Positions 34,026-43,361 of a stretch of 64,000 nt of DNA are shown piece after piece. The position numbers and the translations under genes were made by a program. The notes under the pieces were generated by a model that saw nothing but the letters and a program-made list of their open reading frames with translations, was not told the DNA's origin and did not search any database. The DNA is taken from contig JACTMY010000004.1 of the NCBI GenBank assembly GCA_014584395.1, positions 1 through 64,000 of the forward strand, given 5' to 3'. Numbering within the stretch: the stretch's first letter is position 1; every line of letters starts with the position of its first letter. The DNA is from Planctomycetota bacterium (GTDB lineage: Bacteria > Planctomycetota > Planctomycetia > Gemmatales > HRBIN36).

Positions 34026-36815
34026 ATGAAGTTGGCCAAGTTTGCGAGAAAGAAACACGCTCGCCCAGACTGCCTGGACCACCTCGGTCATCGGTCCATG
34101 CCGCTTTCTCCATGGTTGGTGGTTTTTCTCCTTGCCGTCAGTTTATTGGTGACGGGCTGCACCAGGCGCTTTTTTCGCCAGCGAGCGGACAACGACGTCG
34201 AATCCCTCCTTGCGGAGAAAGCCGACGTCGAACATTGGCCCCTGCTCAACTACTGGATTTATCCGCATCCCTATGCCCGATTCGCGGATTTGACAGGCAA
34301 TCCGGACCGGCCGCCCATGCCGATCGATGATCCTGCCGCTTGGCTGCTGTCGCCGAGGCCGCAGAAACCCAAACAAATCGGGGATTTCGATGGAACGGGG
34401 TATTTGGACGTGATCGAGCAATTCGACGCCGCTAACCGCGCCTTGCTCAAGATGGAGGGTGCAGAGACCCCCGACATGGTGCGATCGAATCGCGAACCCG
34501 CAGCGGCACGTCCGCCCCTGCCTCCCCAGGAAACGCAAGCCAACGCCTTGCCGACCAATCGCTGGCATCGCGATCAGCCGTATTTGTTGAATCTGGATCA
34601 GTGTTTGGAATTGGCGATTTTCAACAGTCGTGAATTCCAAAACCAGCGCGAAAACCTCTATCTGTCCGCATTGCCCGTGACCTTGCAGCGCTTCAATTTT
34701 CTTCCCCAGTTCCTGGCTACCGAGAACGCCGTGCGGGAATGGTCCACCCGGCCATTCCCAGGAGGTCCCACGAATCAAGGCACGCTCAATACAAATGTCG
34801 GCGCCCAAAAATTGTTCAGCACCGGGGCCTTGTTGATTCTGCGCGTCGCCAATCAGACCGTTATTGATTTCACCTCCAATGGCAAACCGACGCTCAGTCA
34901 ATCGACGGCACTGCTGGATTTGACCCAGCCCTTGCTGCAAGGAGGCGGCAGGGCCGTGACCTTGGAGCCGCTGACGCAATCCGAACGCGATTTGCTCTAC
35001 GAAGTGCGGCGGTTCAACCGCTTCAATCGCGAGTTCTACGTCAATTTGGTCGGTGGTCAACAACTCTCCCTGGGCGGTGGCGGCGGTGCCTTGGCGAACC
35101 TGGCCGACCTCAATTTAGGAGTGAGCGGACGGGCTGCCAACGTCGGCTATTTGCCCACTTTGCGGACCTTGGCCAGCGTTCGTGTCGAACAGCAAAACGT
35201 CGAATCGCTCGAAGGGCTGTACCGGTTCTTCCTGGCTTATGCCGAGGGGGGGGGGTTTTCGAAACTGCAAGTCGATCAAGTGGAACAAGACCTGAATTCG
35301 GCCCGGCTCCGCTTGTTGTCGCAGCGCATTGCTTACTTGGATAATCTCGATCAGTTCAAGCTTCAGCTTGGCTTGCCGACGGATTTGCCTTTTGAACTGG
35401 ATTTTAGCCCGCTCAAACCCTTGGCGGATCAGATGAGCCGTTTTCAGTTGCTGGAAAACCAGTTCCGCGAAGTGCTGGTGCAATTGGAAAAGGAAGAAGC
35501 CAATCCCGAGGCGCCCAAGCGGTTGCGGAGCATCATGGAGGGATTGATCCAAAGCTCCGCTCTGACCGAAGCAACGGCGTTTCGCGCGAACATCCCCGGA
35601 CGTTGGAGTTATTGGAAGTTTCTCAATTCCGCCGAGGTGTTGATTGCGGGACGAATGGGGAGCATCTTGGCCCAGCCCCTCTATGCTTTCACTCCTGGAT
35701 CGGCTTTAATGGTCGTCAACATGGTCATTCCGCGCCGGGTGCAGTTGCTCCATGAATTGGAGTTGCGTCGGCAAGAACGCAACCGGCTCTTGGATGAGCA
35801 GGAGATCGCCGAGTCGGAGGAAAGGCCTTTTCCTGAAGAAAAACAGCTTCGCTTGGCCGAATTGAGTCAAGAGATCGATATCGCCGAGATGGAGTTAACG
35901 CTCTCCTTGTTTGAAAGGGAAACCTTCCGCGACCCGGCCAATCCAGGGCGTGAGAAAATTCTGAGAAGCGATTTATTTCGCCGCATCGTTTATCGGTTCG
36001 CTTTATTGTTGGAAGAGTCGCGGGTGGAACGGTTAAAACAATTGGAAAAAGCATGGCCGGAATTGCCGCCCGTGCGTATTAACGATGTGGACTTGTTCCA
36101 GGTCAGTTTGGAGGAAGCCCAACACTTAGCGGGAGAAACCGCGTTAAACAATCGTCTGGATTTGATGAATACACGGGCGCAAGTAGCCGACGCGTGGCGG
36201 AAAATCGCGGTCTTCGCCAATTCTCTACTTGGCGGGCTGGATTTGCGATATAATGTGAATGTTCTTACCCCGCCGGCGGAGCTCGGTCAGCCGTTGAACT
36301 TCAAAGGCCAGATCGCTCGGCACCAATTAACGCTGAACGCGGAATTGCCCCTGGTTCGGCGCCTGGAACGGAACAGTTATCGGGCCAGCCTGATCGCCTT
36401 CCAACGACAACGCCGCAACTTGCAAGCCACGGAAGACCAGATCCTTTTTCAAGTGCGCCAGCAAGTGCGACAATTGCGACAGTTAGCCGAACAGTACAAG
36501 ATTCAGCAGCGGAATTTGCAGTTGGCTTTTTATCAAGTGGACAATGCCTTGGAGGTGCTGCGGGCGCCGCCCGCCGCGGGAGAAACCAGAGACGCCGCCA
36601 CCGCGGCCGCCGCCTTGACGCAACAGCTTTTGCAAGCCCAACGAAGTCTGCCACAAGCCCAAAACGGGCTTTATCAAACCTGGGTCAACTACCAGGTCAC
36701 GCGCATGAATCTCTACCGTGACTTGGAATTGTTGCAGATCGATGGAAGAGGAGCCTGGATCAATGAATTACAACCCGATCAGCCCCGCCGCAACGGATCT
36801 CCCGATCGCCCCTGA
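34026..36815 (+). CDS. TolC-like outer-membrane efflux lipoprotein, oversized
   Basis: Encodes 929 residues from the ATG at 34026 behind GAGGCAG. An ATG at 34098 would give an ideal lipoprotein signal (MPLSPWLVVFLLAVSLLVTGC), so Cys45 (or Cys21) is probably lipidated. The rest is alpha-helical, with OEP-like stretches such as YLLNLDQCLELAIFNSREFQNQRENLY near 180 and RRNLQATEDQILFQVRQQVRQLRQLAEQYKIQQRNL near 800. TolC proteins form the outer-membrane tunnel of tripartite efflux pumps and are usually 400-500 residues; this one is nearly twice that, with long central insertions. A Pro/Gln-rich segment precedes the channel part. It is the first gene of an operon with HlyD, ATPase and permease, and overlaps the HlyD gene by 53 bases. 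Confidence 0.85.
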   Translation: MKLAKFARKKHARPDCLDHLGHRSMPLSPWLVVFLLAVSLLVTGCTRRFFRQRADNDVESLLAEKADVEHWPLLNYWIYPHPYARFADLTGNPDRPPMPIDDPAAWLLSPRPQKPKQIGDFDGTGYLDVIEQFDAANRALLKMEGAETPDMVRSNREPAAARPPLPPQETQANALPTNRWHRDQPYLLNLDQCLELAIFNSREFQNQRENLYLSALPVTLQRFNFLPQFLATENAVREWSTRPFPGGPTNQGTLNTNVGAQKLFSTGALLILRVANQTVIDFTSNGKPTLSQSTALLDLTQPLLQGGGRAVTLEPLTQSERDLLYEVRRFNRFNREFYVNLVGGQQLSLGGGGGALANLADLNLGVSGRAANVGYLPTLRTLASVRVEQQNVESLEGLYRFFLAYAEGGGFSKLQVDQVEQDLNSARLRLLSQRIAYLDNLDQFKLQLGLPTDLPFELDFSPLKPLADQMSRFQLLENQFREVLVQLEKEEANPEAPKRLRSIMEGLIQSSALTEATAFRANIPGRWSYWKFLNSAEVLIAGRMGSILAQPLYAFTPGSALMVVNMVIPRRVQLLHELELRRQERNRLLDEQEIAESEERPFPEEKQLRLAELSQEIDIAEMELTLSLFERETFRDPANPGREKILRSDLFRRIVYRFALLLEESRVERLKQLEKAWPELPPVRINDVDLFQVSLEEAQHLAGETALNNRLDLMNTRAQVADAWRKIAVFANSLLGGLDLRYNVNVLTPPAELGQPLNFKGQIARHQLTLNAELPLVRRLERNSYRASLIAFQRQRRNLQATEDQILFQVRQQVRQLRQLAEQYKIQQRNLQLAFYQVDNALEVLRAPPAAGETRDAATAAAALTQQLLQAQRSLPQAQNGLYQTWVNYQVTRMNLYRDLELLQIDGRGAWINELQPDQPRRNGSPDRP

Positions 36816-39012
36816 GGGAGCGGCCTCGATGCGAAGCCGGGATGCCGGCGATCAACTGCACCAGCCGTCCGACGCCATCATGCAACACCTGGCTCATCTC
36901 GACGAAGTCGTCGAAACCTCCTTGCCGGGCGGCAGCCGATCCAGCTTCCGCTGGCTCTTCATGTCGGTGGGCTTGCTGCTCACCGTTGGCCTAATTGGCG
37001 GCGCGGTCTACTACCAGGCCCATCAGCAGGATAGTCTCCCTAAAAACCTGGAGTTCCTGCGCGCGGAGCGGGGTAAAATCGTCGATATCATCGTCGAAAA
37101 GGGAGAACTGGAAGCGGCCCGCAACACCGAAGTCATCTGCAAGGTCCGGGCCAGCGGTCGCGGCAACACCGTGGCCTCCACCATTAAATGGGTCATCGAC
37201 GACGGCAGTCGCGTCAAAAAAGGCGACTTGCTCATGTTGCTCGACGACGCCGGCATCAAGGATCAAATCAAGAATCAAGAAATCGTCGTGGCTGGCGCGC
37301 GGGATTCCAAAATCCAAGCCGACAGCCAATTCGACATCATCCGCAGCGAGAATGAAAGCGCGCTCAACACGGCCAAGAACGACGTCGAACTGGCCCGCCT
37401 CGATCTGGAAAAGTACCTCAAGGGCGAACTGGAGCAGAAGCGCAAGGACGTCTTCGGCCGGATCACCCTCAAGGAATCGGAGATGCTCCAATCCAAGGAT
37501 CGGATGGGCTGGTCCACGCGGATGGTCAAGAAAGGTTATCTGTCTGAAAGCCAAGCCCGCGTCGATGAGTTCAAGCTGCGGAGTTCGGAGATCGATCTCG
37601 ATAAGTTGAAGGAAGAGCACCGCGTGCTGGATGAATTCGATTCCAAGCGCAATGAATTGGACCTTAAAAACAAGCTTGATCAGGCCATCGTGGCCGAAAA
37701 AGTGGCCCGCATCACGGCGGTCGCCAAGGAAGCCCAGGCCGCGGCCAAGGCACAGGCGGCCCTGGCCGTGCTCAATCAGGAGCTTTCCAAACTCGATGAT
37801 CTCCGCGAAGATTTGCGCAACTGCCGCATCTATGCCCCGAACGAAGGCATGGTGGTTTATTTTATCCCCGAAAGCTCGCGCTTCGGCACCGGCTCTCAAC
37901 AGTCCACCATTGCCGTGGGTGAACCCGTCAAGGAAGGCCAGAAATTGATGCGGATTCCCGACCTGCGCAAGATGCTTGTCCGCGTCAAGATTCATGAATC
38001 GATGGTGCGCCGCCTTCAGGAGGATATACTGCAGCGGACGGGTTTTAGCGAATGCCTCTATGCTTCGCAAATGGTGGGACATTTTCAGCTCAACAAATTA
38101 ATGAGCGTGTTATTGATGTCCCATCTCTCGGACGCGTATGCCGAGTTCGATGATGAAATTGCCGAGTATGGCTCGCCGGCTTGGATCAAGATGGCCGCCA
38201 TGCCTAAACCCATGCTGGGTCACGTCAAGTTTGTCTCGCCGGTGGCTTCCTCCACCGACTGGATGTCATCCGACGTGAAGGTCTATCAGACGCTCGTCGC
38301 CATTCATGATAGCTCGGAAATGCTCAAGCCGGGCATGAGCGCGGAAGTCACGATCAAAATCGACGAGCGCGACGACGTGCTCCGACTGCCCGTGCAGGCG
38401 GTCCTGGAATCGGGCGGCCAGCGGTTCTGCTACGTGCGCGAGCCAGATGGCAAAATCACCAAGCGATCATTAGCCACCGGCCTGAACAATAACCAATACA
38501 TCGAAATTCTCAGCAGCTCGGAAATCAAGGAAGGCGAGATGGTCCTGATGAACCCGCGCGTCTATGCCGAGCGTCTCAAGGACTTGCAAACGACCTTCTC
38601 GGACCCGACGGATCAATTAAAGGGGAACGAGTTGAAAGGCCGCGGGCTGCGCCGACCCAACAATGGCAATGGCTCCGACGCCAACGCCCCCATGGCACCG
38701 CCCAATGGTGCTGGCGCTCCCGAACCAAGCCCAATGGGAGAGAGCAAGGCCAATCGTGGTTCGCCCAATGGCGGCCCGCGCGGCCAAGGCGAAACCCCGA
38801 ACCGAGCCTCCGGCAATAACTCTGGAAGCGGCCGCAGAAGCGGCGCCATGAATCAGGATCAGCAACGCCAAATGGCTGAGTTTATGGACAAGATGCGGAA
38901 GGCTTCTCCTTCGGAAAGAAAAACGCTGATCAATGGCTTGCCTGTCCCCGACCAAGTCAAGGACCAGATTCGCCAACAATTCAAAGGCCAAGGCATGGAA
39001 ATCGACGACTAG
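36763..39012 (+). CDS. HlyD/RND-type periplasmic adaptor with low-complexity tail
   Basis: Encodes 749 residues from the ATG at 36763, with GGAAGAGGAG 9 bases upstream; it overlaps the end of the TolC gene. One transmembrane segment lies at about 63-84 (FRWLFMSVGLLLTVGLIGG), then a biotinyl-lipoyl-like domain, a coiled coil at about 185-345 (Lys/Glu/Leu-rich) and beta-barrel segments (RIYAPNEGMVVYFIP near 350, DDVLRLPVQAVLESGGQRFCYV near 535). The adaptor links the inner-membrane pump and the TolC tunnel. The last ~125 residues are Gly/Asn/Pro-rich with an acidic helical end (QQRQMAEFMDKMRK), unlike standard adaptors. Confidence 0.9.
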   Translation: MNYNPISPAATDLPIAPEGAASMRSRDAGDQLHQPSDAIMQHLAHLDEVVETSLPGGSRSSFRWLFMSVGLLLTVGLIGGAVYYQAHQQDSLPKNLEFLRAERGKIVDIIVEKGELEAARNTEVICKVRASGRGNTVASTIKWVIDDGSRVKKGDLLMLLDDAGIKDQIKNQEIVVAGARDSKIQADSQFDIIRSENESALNTAKNDVELARLDLEKYLKGELEQKRKDVFGRITLKESEMLQSKDRMGWSTRMVKKGYLSESQARVDEFKLRSSEIDLDKLKEEHRVLDEFDSKRNELDLKNKLDQAIVAEKVARITAVAKEAQAAAKAQAALAVLNQELSKLDDLREDLRNCRIYAPNEGMVVYFIPESSRFGTGSQQSTIAVGEPVKEGQKLMRIPDLRKMLVRVKIHESMVRRLQEDILQRTGFSECLYASQMVGHFQLNKLMSVLLMSHLSDAYAEFDDEIAEYGSPAWIKMAAMPKPMLGHVKFVSPVASSTDWMSSDVKVYQTLVAIHDSSEMLKPGMSAEVTIKIDERDDVLRLPVQAVLESGGQRFCYVREPDGKITKRSLATGLNNNQYIEILSSSEIKEGEMVLMNPRVYAERLKDLQTTFSDPTDQLKGNELKGRGLRRPNNGNGSDANAPMAPPNGAGAPEPSPMGESKANRGSPNGGPRGQGETPNRASGNNSGSGRRSGAMNQDQQRQMAEFMDKMRKASPSERKTLINGLPVPDQVKDQIRQQFKGQGMEIDD

Positions 39013-39078
39013 TTCAATCGAAACGGGTTCCCCACCTGAAGTTGCCAAGCAGTTGGCTCAGCCGAAGGATGCTTCACC

Positions 39079-39810
39079 TTGTCTGCCATCGCACGCGTCG
39101 TCAATTTGGTCAAAAATTACAACCTCGAAGGCGGGTTGGTCCAGGCGTTGCGCGGCGTGAATCTCGATTTCGAGGAGGGCGACTTCGTCGCGCTCATGGG
39201 GCCGTCCGGCTCGGGCAAATCGACCTTGCTCAATCTGCTTGGGTGCTTGGATCGACCTTCCGCGGGCCACTACTATCTGGGCAACCAAGACGTGTCCCAG
39301 ATGGACGACGATCAACTGTCGGAAATCCGCTCCCGCTACCTCGGCTTCATCTTTCAGTCCTACAACTTGATTGCCCAATACACCGTCGTGGAAAATATCC
39401 AGGTACCCTTGCTCTATCAGGGCAAGATGAACCAGCAAACGTATCACCGCTGCGTGCGCTTGGCCCAGATGGTGGGTCTCGGGGACCGCTTGGATCACCG
39501 GCCGACGCAATTGTCCGGCGGACAGCAGCAGCGCGTGGCCATCGCGCGCTCCCTGGTCAACAATCCCCACGTCATCCTCGCCGATGAAGCGACGGGCAAC
39601 CTCGACACCAAAACCAGCATCGAGATCATGGAGCTGCTCACCGCCCTCAATGAAATGGGCAAGACCATCATCATGGTCACCCACGAAAACGACATCGCCG
39701 AATGGGCGCGCCGCGTCGTCCGCATGCGGGATGGCAACGTCGAGAGTGATGAGCGCAAGCGCCGCGTGCATCGGCGGCCAACCAACCCCTTGGTGGGCAG
39801 CCGCCGCTAG
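39079..39810 (+). CDS. MacB/LolD-type ABC ATPase
   Basis: Encodes 243 residues from a TTG at 39079, with GAAGGA 9 bases upstream; no ATG fits. It is the ATPase of a tripartite macrolide-type exporter or lipoprotein-sorting system. Walker A GPSGSGKST is near 41, the signature LSGGQQQRVAIARSL near 144, and Walker B ILADEATGNLD near 166, with the H-loop VTHEND near 203. The family signature NLLGCLDRPSAGHYYLG fits MacB/LolD. It lies between HlyD and the permease gene and is translated 19 bases before it. Confidence 0.93.
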   Translation: MSAIARVVNLVKNYNLEGGLVQALRGVNLDFEEGDFVALMGPSGSGKSTLLNLLGCLDRPSAGHYYLGNQDVSQMDDDQLSEIRSRYLGFIFQSYNLIAQYTVVENIQVPLLYQGKMNQQTYHRCVRLAQMVGLGDRLDHRPTQLSGGQQQRVAIARSLVNNPHVILADEATGNLDTKTSIEIMELLTALNEMGKTIIMVTHENDIAEWARRVVRMRDGNVESDERKRRVHRRPTNPLVGSRR

Positions 39811-39829
39811 CCAGGAGATCGACGATCGC

Positions 39830-41236
39830 ATGATGAGCTTTGAAAACATCGACCTGAATCTCGTCTACATCGCCTTGGGCGCGATGACGCTGGTGCTGTT
39901 GCCCATCTTTCTGTGGCACACGCCGCTCGTCGGCGCGAAGACCCGCAACAGCATCAGCACCGCCATCCGCAACCTCTGGCTGCACAAGCTGCGCTCCTTT
40001 CTGTCCGTGCTGGGCATCATCATTGGCACCGGGGCCGTCATCGCCCTCATGGCCTTTGGCGAGGGCAGCATGCAAGACGCCCTGGATGACATCAAGCGGC
40101 AGGGAGCCACCAATATCATCGTCATGAGCGTCAAGCCCCCGGAGGAAGCAACGTCGACGCGGCGCTCCTTTGTCGCCAAGTATGGCTTGACCGATCAAGA
40201 TTACAACCGCTTCCAGCAAACGCTTCCCAATTTGGTCGCCACGCTCCCCATGCGCGTCTTTGCGGCGGAAATTCGGCCCGTGATCGAGAGCCGCATGTTT
40301 CAAGGCCGGGTCGTGGGAACGACGGCGCATTACTCGACGGTCTATCAGATTCAAGATCGCATCGAACGCGGCCGCTTTCTGGAAGAACAGGATGAAAACC
40401 CGGTGCCCCGCAACGTCACGGTCATCGGTTCCGCGATTGCCAGCACGTTGTTCCCTGGCGAGGATCCACTGGGCAAATCGATCAAATTTTCCGGCAAGGA
40501 TCGGGCCTTCACGATTGTGGGCGTCCTCAAGGATCGAACGCCCAGCACCAGCGCCGGCGACATCGAGGATTACAATGGGGACGTCTACATTCCCTTGGCG
40601 GCGTGCCGTTCGCTTCTGGGCGAACTGGTCGTCTTTCGGTCCAGCGGCATGCGGGGCGCCGAACAGGTGCAACTCAATCGCATCGTGCTCACCGTGCAAG
40701 TCATGGACCAGGTTCGCCCCACCTCCGAAATGGTGCGGGCGCAATTGGAAGAGTATCACGACCGCAACAAGCGGGATTGGGAAATCAAAGTTCCCTTGGA
40801 CAAGCTGGAGCAGGCCGAGCGCACCCGCGATCGCTACCGCATGCAAATGGCCATGATTGCTGGCATCTCCCTTCTGGTGGGCGGCATCGGCATCATGAAC
40901 ATCATGCTGGCCACGGTGACCGAGCGGACCCGCGAGATCGGCATCCGCCGGGCCTTGGGCGCCAAGCGGGGCGATATCACCTTTCAATTCCTGGTCGAAG
41001 CCGTGGTGCAAACGACCGTCGGCGGCGTGATGGGCGTGGGCTTGGGGTTCGCGGTCATCTATGCCGTGCCCTGGTTGGTTCTCCGTTATTTCGAGGAACG
41101 GATTCCCGCCGCGGTGCATGTGCCCTCCGTCTTCATGGCCTTTTTTGTGGCCGTGGTGGTCGGCGTTCTCTTCGGTTGGTATCCCTCGCGGCGGGCAGCC
41201 CGGCTCGATCCCATCGAAGCCTTGCGGCATGAATAA
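39830..41236 (+). CDS. MacB-type ABC permease with an extra N-terminal helix
   Basis: Encodes 468 residues from the ATG at 39830, preceded by AGGAGAT. Membrane spans lie at about 9-28 (LVYIALGAMTLVLLPIFLW), 48-70 (RSFLSVLGIIIGTGAVIALM), and three at the C-terminus from 340 (MIAGISLLVGGIGIMNIMLATV, GGVMGVGLGFAVIYA, AFFVAVVVGVLFGW). Between them sits the MacB periplasmic core (about 75-330). The FtsX domain ends RAARLDPIEAL. Standard MacB permeases have four spans; the first one here is extra. Together with the preceding ATPase, adaptor and TolC genes it completes a four-gene efflux pump. The substrate could be an antibiotic, toxin or lipid. Confidence 0.93.
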   Translation: MMSFENIDLNLVYIALGAMTLVLLPIFLWHTPLVGAKTRNSISTAIRNLWLHKLRSFLSVLGIIIGTGAVIALMAFGEGSMQDALDDIKRQGATNIIVMSVKPPEEATSTRRSFVAKYGLTDQDYNRFQQTLPNLVATLPMRVFAAEIRPVIESRMFQGRVVGTTAHYSTVYQIQDRIERGRFLEEQDENPVPRNVTVIGSAIASTLFPGEDPLGKSIKFSGKDRAFTIVGVLKDRTPSTSAGDIEDYNGDVYIPLAACRSLLGELVVFRSSGMRGAEQVQLNRIVLTVQVMDQVRPTSEMVRAQLEEYHDRNKRDWEIKVPLDKLEQAERTRDRYRMQMAMIAGISLLVGGIGIMNIMLATVTERTREIGIRRALGAKRGDITFQFLVEAVVQTTVGGVMGVGLGFAVIYAVPWLVLRYFEERIPAAVHVPSVFMAFFVAVVVGVLFGWYPSRRAARLDPIEALRHE

Positions 41237-41249
41237 TGCATTCGCACGA

Positions 41250-41295
41250 ATCATCGCAGCCCCGGGAAGTCTTGAATGTCTCGGGGCTGATGATT
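41250..41295 (+). terminator. Hairpin ending the efflux operon
   Basis: AATCAT then CAGCCCCG (about 41249-41264, with a two-base bulge) pairs with CGGGGCTG then ATGATT (41282-41295). The core 8-bp stem is perfect. There is no T-run, so termination may be factor-assisted. It follows the permease stop by about 15 bases. Confidence 0.5.
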
Positions 41296-41430
41296 GATCC
41301 ATCATGCTGAAGATGCGGCGATCGCTTTCACCTTGCCCAATCCCTGGTCAAATCGTTTCCAAAGCCTCGATGGTCCATTACAATGCGAACCGTGCCGCGG
41401 TCTGGAGGCTCCACGACTGGGGAGTTTGCC

Positions 41431-41841
41431 ATGTTTGAAGTGTTCGAACACACGGCCGACGTCGGGCTGCGGATGCGGGCGCCGCGGTTAGAGGAGTTAT
41501 TCGTCGACGCCGCGCGGGGACTCACGGCCTTGCTCGTGGAAAACCCCGAAGCGGTTGAGCCGCGCATGTCATGGGAGTGCCATCTCCAGGCCGATCAGCG
41601 GGATTGGCTGCTTTTCGACTGGCTCAACGAGCTTTTGTACCAGTTCGATGTGCATCATCGCTTGCTGGCCAGCTGCTCGGTGCGGCTGGAAGGGACGCAG
41701 CTACACGCCTTTTGCGAAGGCGAGACCATCGACCCCGCCAGGCATCGGCTTGATCATGAGGTGAAGGCGGTTACTTACCATGACTTGCAATTGACGGAAT
41801 CCCCAGACGGCTGGATGGCCGAGGTGATCTTGGATATTTGA
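41431..41841 (+). CDS. Archease
   Basis: Encodes 136 residues from the ATG at 41431, with GGGGAG 6 bases upstream. Archease helps RtcB RNA ligase reach its guanylated, multiple-turnover state by delivering GTP and metal. The family pattern is plain: YEHTADVGLR-like start (FEVFEHTADVGLRM, metal-site Asp10), LFDWLNELLYQFD near 67 and VKAVTYHDLQL near 112, with the C-terminal Asp of EVILDI. Length fits. rtcB follows 20 bases later in the same direction, so the two form an operon. Confidence 0.93.
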   Translation: MFEVFEHTADVGLRMRAPRLEELFVDAARGLTALLVENPEAVEPRMSWECHLQADQRDWLLFDWLNELLYQFDVHHRLLASCSVRLEGTQLHAFCEGETIDPARHRLDHEVKAVTYHDLQLTESPDGWMAEVILDI

Positions 41842-41861
41842 GCGAATGCCTGAGGTGAAAC

Positions 41862-43319
41862 ATGAAAGCCTATGACGGCCCTTTGGAAAAAGTCAGCGAC
41901 GTCTGCTACCGCATCCCGAAGGCGTATCGATCGGACATGCGCGTCGATGGTTTGATCTTCGCCAGCCCCGATTTGATCGACCAGATCAAGGACGATCAGG
42001 CGCCCGAGCAGGTGGCCAACGTCGCCACCTTGCCCGGGATCCAGAAAGCGAGCCTGGCCATGCCGGACATCCACTGGGGGTACGGATTTCCCATTGGCGG
42101 CGTTTGCGCGACGGACCCCGCCGAGGGGGGAGTCATTTCCCCCGGCGGCGTGGGCTATGACATCAACTGCGGCGTGCGGCTGGTGCGGAGCAATTTGTAC
42201 TTCAAGGACGTCAAGCCAATCGTGCGTCCGCTCATCGAGGAACTGTTTCGACAAGTGCCCACGGGGGTCGGCCGCACCGGCAAATACAAGTTCGGCCGCA
42301 AGGAACTGCGTTCGCTTATGCGGCAGGGCGTTCCCTATCTGCTCGGCCGCGAATTGGCCGAACCCAGCGACATCGAACACACCGAAGCTCATGGTCTCCT
42401 CGAGGATGCCGAGCCGGATTGGGTCAGCGATCGCGCCTTGGATCGCGGCGCGGAACAGTGCGGCACCTTGGGCTCGGGAAACCACTTCCTGGAAGTGCAA
42501 GTGGTCGAACAAATCTGGGATGAGGAAGCCGCGGCGGTCATGGGCCTGGCCAAGGACATGATCTGCGTGCTCATCCATTCTGGCTCCCGCGGCTTGGGCT
42601 ATCAGGTATGCGATGACGCCCTGCATCAGCTCCGCGGCGTGCCGGAAAAATATGGCATTCATTTGCCGGATCGGCAGTTGGCTTGCGCCCCCATCCATAG
42701 CTCCGAGGGTGTGCGCTACCTGGGAGCGATGCGCGCGGCAGCGAATTTCGCCTGGTGCAATCGTCAGCTTCTCATGTGGCAGACCCGGGAAGTCTTTGAG
42801 ACCATCTTTGGACGCTCTTGGAAGGAACTGCAGATGAACCTCGTCTACGACGTGGCCCACAACATCGCCAAGTTCGAGGAACATGAGGTGGATGGGGTGA
42901 AGAAAAAGGTCTGGGTTCACCGCAAGGGCGCAACACGTGCTTTTCCGCCGGGCCACCCGGAGATTCCGACCCGCTATCGCCGCATCGGTCAACCCGTCAT
43001 CATCCCTGGCGACATGGGGCGGGCCAGCTGGGTTCTCGTTGGCCAACCCGGCAGCATGGAGCACAGCTTCGGGACCACCTGTCACGGGGCGGGGCGGGCC
43101 ATGAGCCGGACTGCCGCCATCAAACATTCGCATGGACGGCGGATCGACAAGGAACTCGAACAGCGCGGCATCATCGCTTGCGCCCGCAGTTGGAAGGGGC
43201 TGGCCGAGGAACAGCCCGAGGCCTACAAGGACGTCGATCTCGTGGTCGACGTGGTGCACCGGGCGGGCATCTCCAAGAAAGTCGCTCGCATGAAACCTAT
43301 CGGGGTGATCAAAGGCTAA
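41862..43319 (+). CDS. rtcB: RNA-splicing ligase RtcB
   Basis: Encodes 485 residues, the usual length. RtcB joins RNA 3'-phosphate or 2',3'-cyclic phosphate ends to 5'-OH ends with GTP and Mn2+, and it repairs or splices tRNA and rRNA. The metal-site residues Asp100 and Cys103 lie in GGVGYDINCGVRL, with His71 in MPDIHWGYGFPIGG, GSGNHFLEVQVV at about 206, and the guanylylated His408 in FGTTCHGAGRAMSR. The C-terminal ends normally (KPIGVIKG). It follows archease by 20 bases. No RtcA or RtcR regulator gene is seen here, so control is probably not of the E. coli type. Confidence 0.97.
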   Translation: MKAYDGPLEKVSDVCYRIPKAYRSDMRVDGLIFASPDLIDQIKDDQAPEQVANVATLPGIQKASLAMPDIHWGYGFPIGGVCATDPAEGGVISPGGVGYDINCGVRLVRSNLYFKDVKPIVRPLIEELFRQVPTGVGRTGKYKFGRKELRSLMRQGVPYLLGRELAEPSDIEHTEAHGLLEDAEPDWVSDRALDRGAEQCGTLGSGNHFLEVQVVEQIWDEEAAAVMGLAKDMICVLIHSGSRGLGYQVCDDALHQLRGVPEKYGIHLPDRQLACAPIHSSEGVRYLGAMRAAANFAWCNRQLLMWQTREVFETIFGRSWKELQMNLVYDVAHNIAKFEEHEVDGVKKKVWVHRKGATRAFPPGHPEIPTRYRRIGQPVIIPGDMGRASWVLVGQPGSMEHSFGTTCHGAGRAMSRTAAIKHSHGRRIDKELEQRGIIACARSWKGLAEEQPEAYKDVDLVVDVVHRAGISKKVARMKPIGVIKG

Positions 43320-43361
43320 TGAGAAACGAATCAGCCTGGTAGTTTATCAATGGAGACGTCC

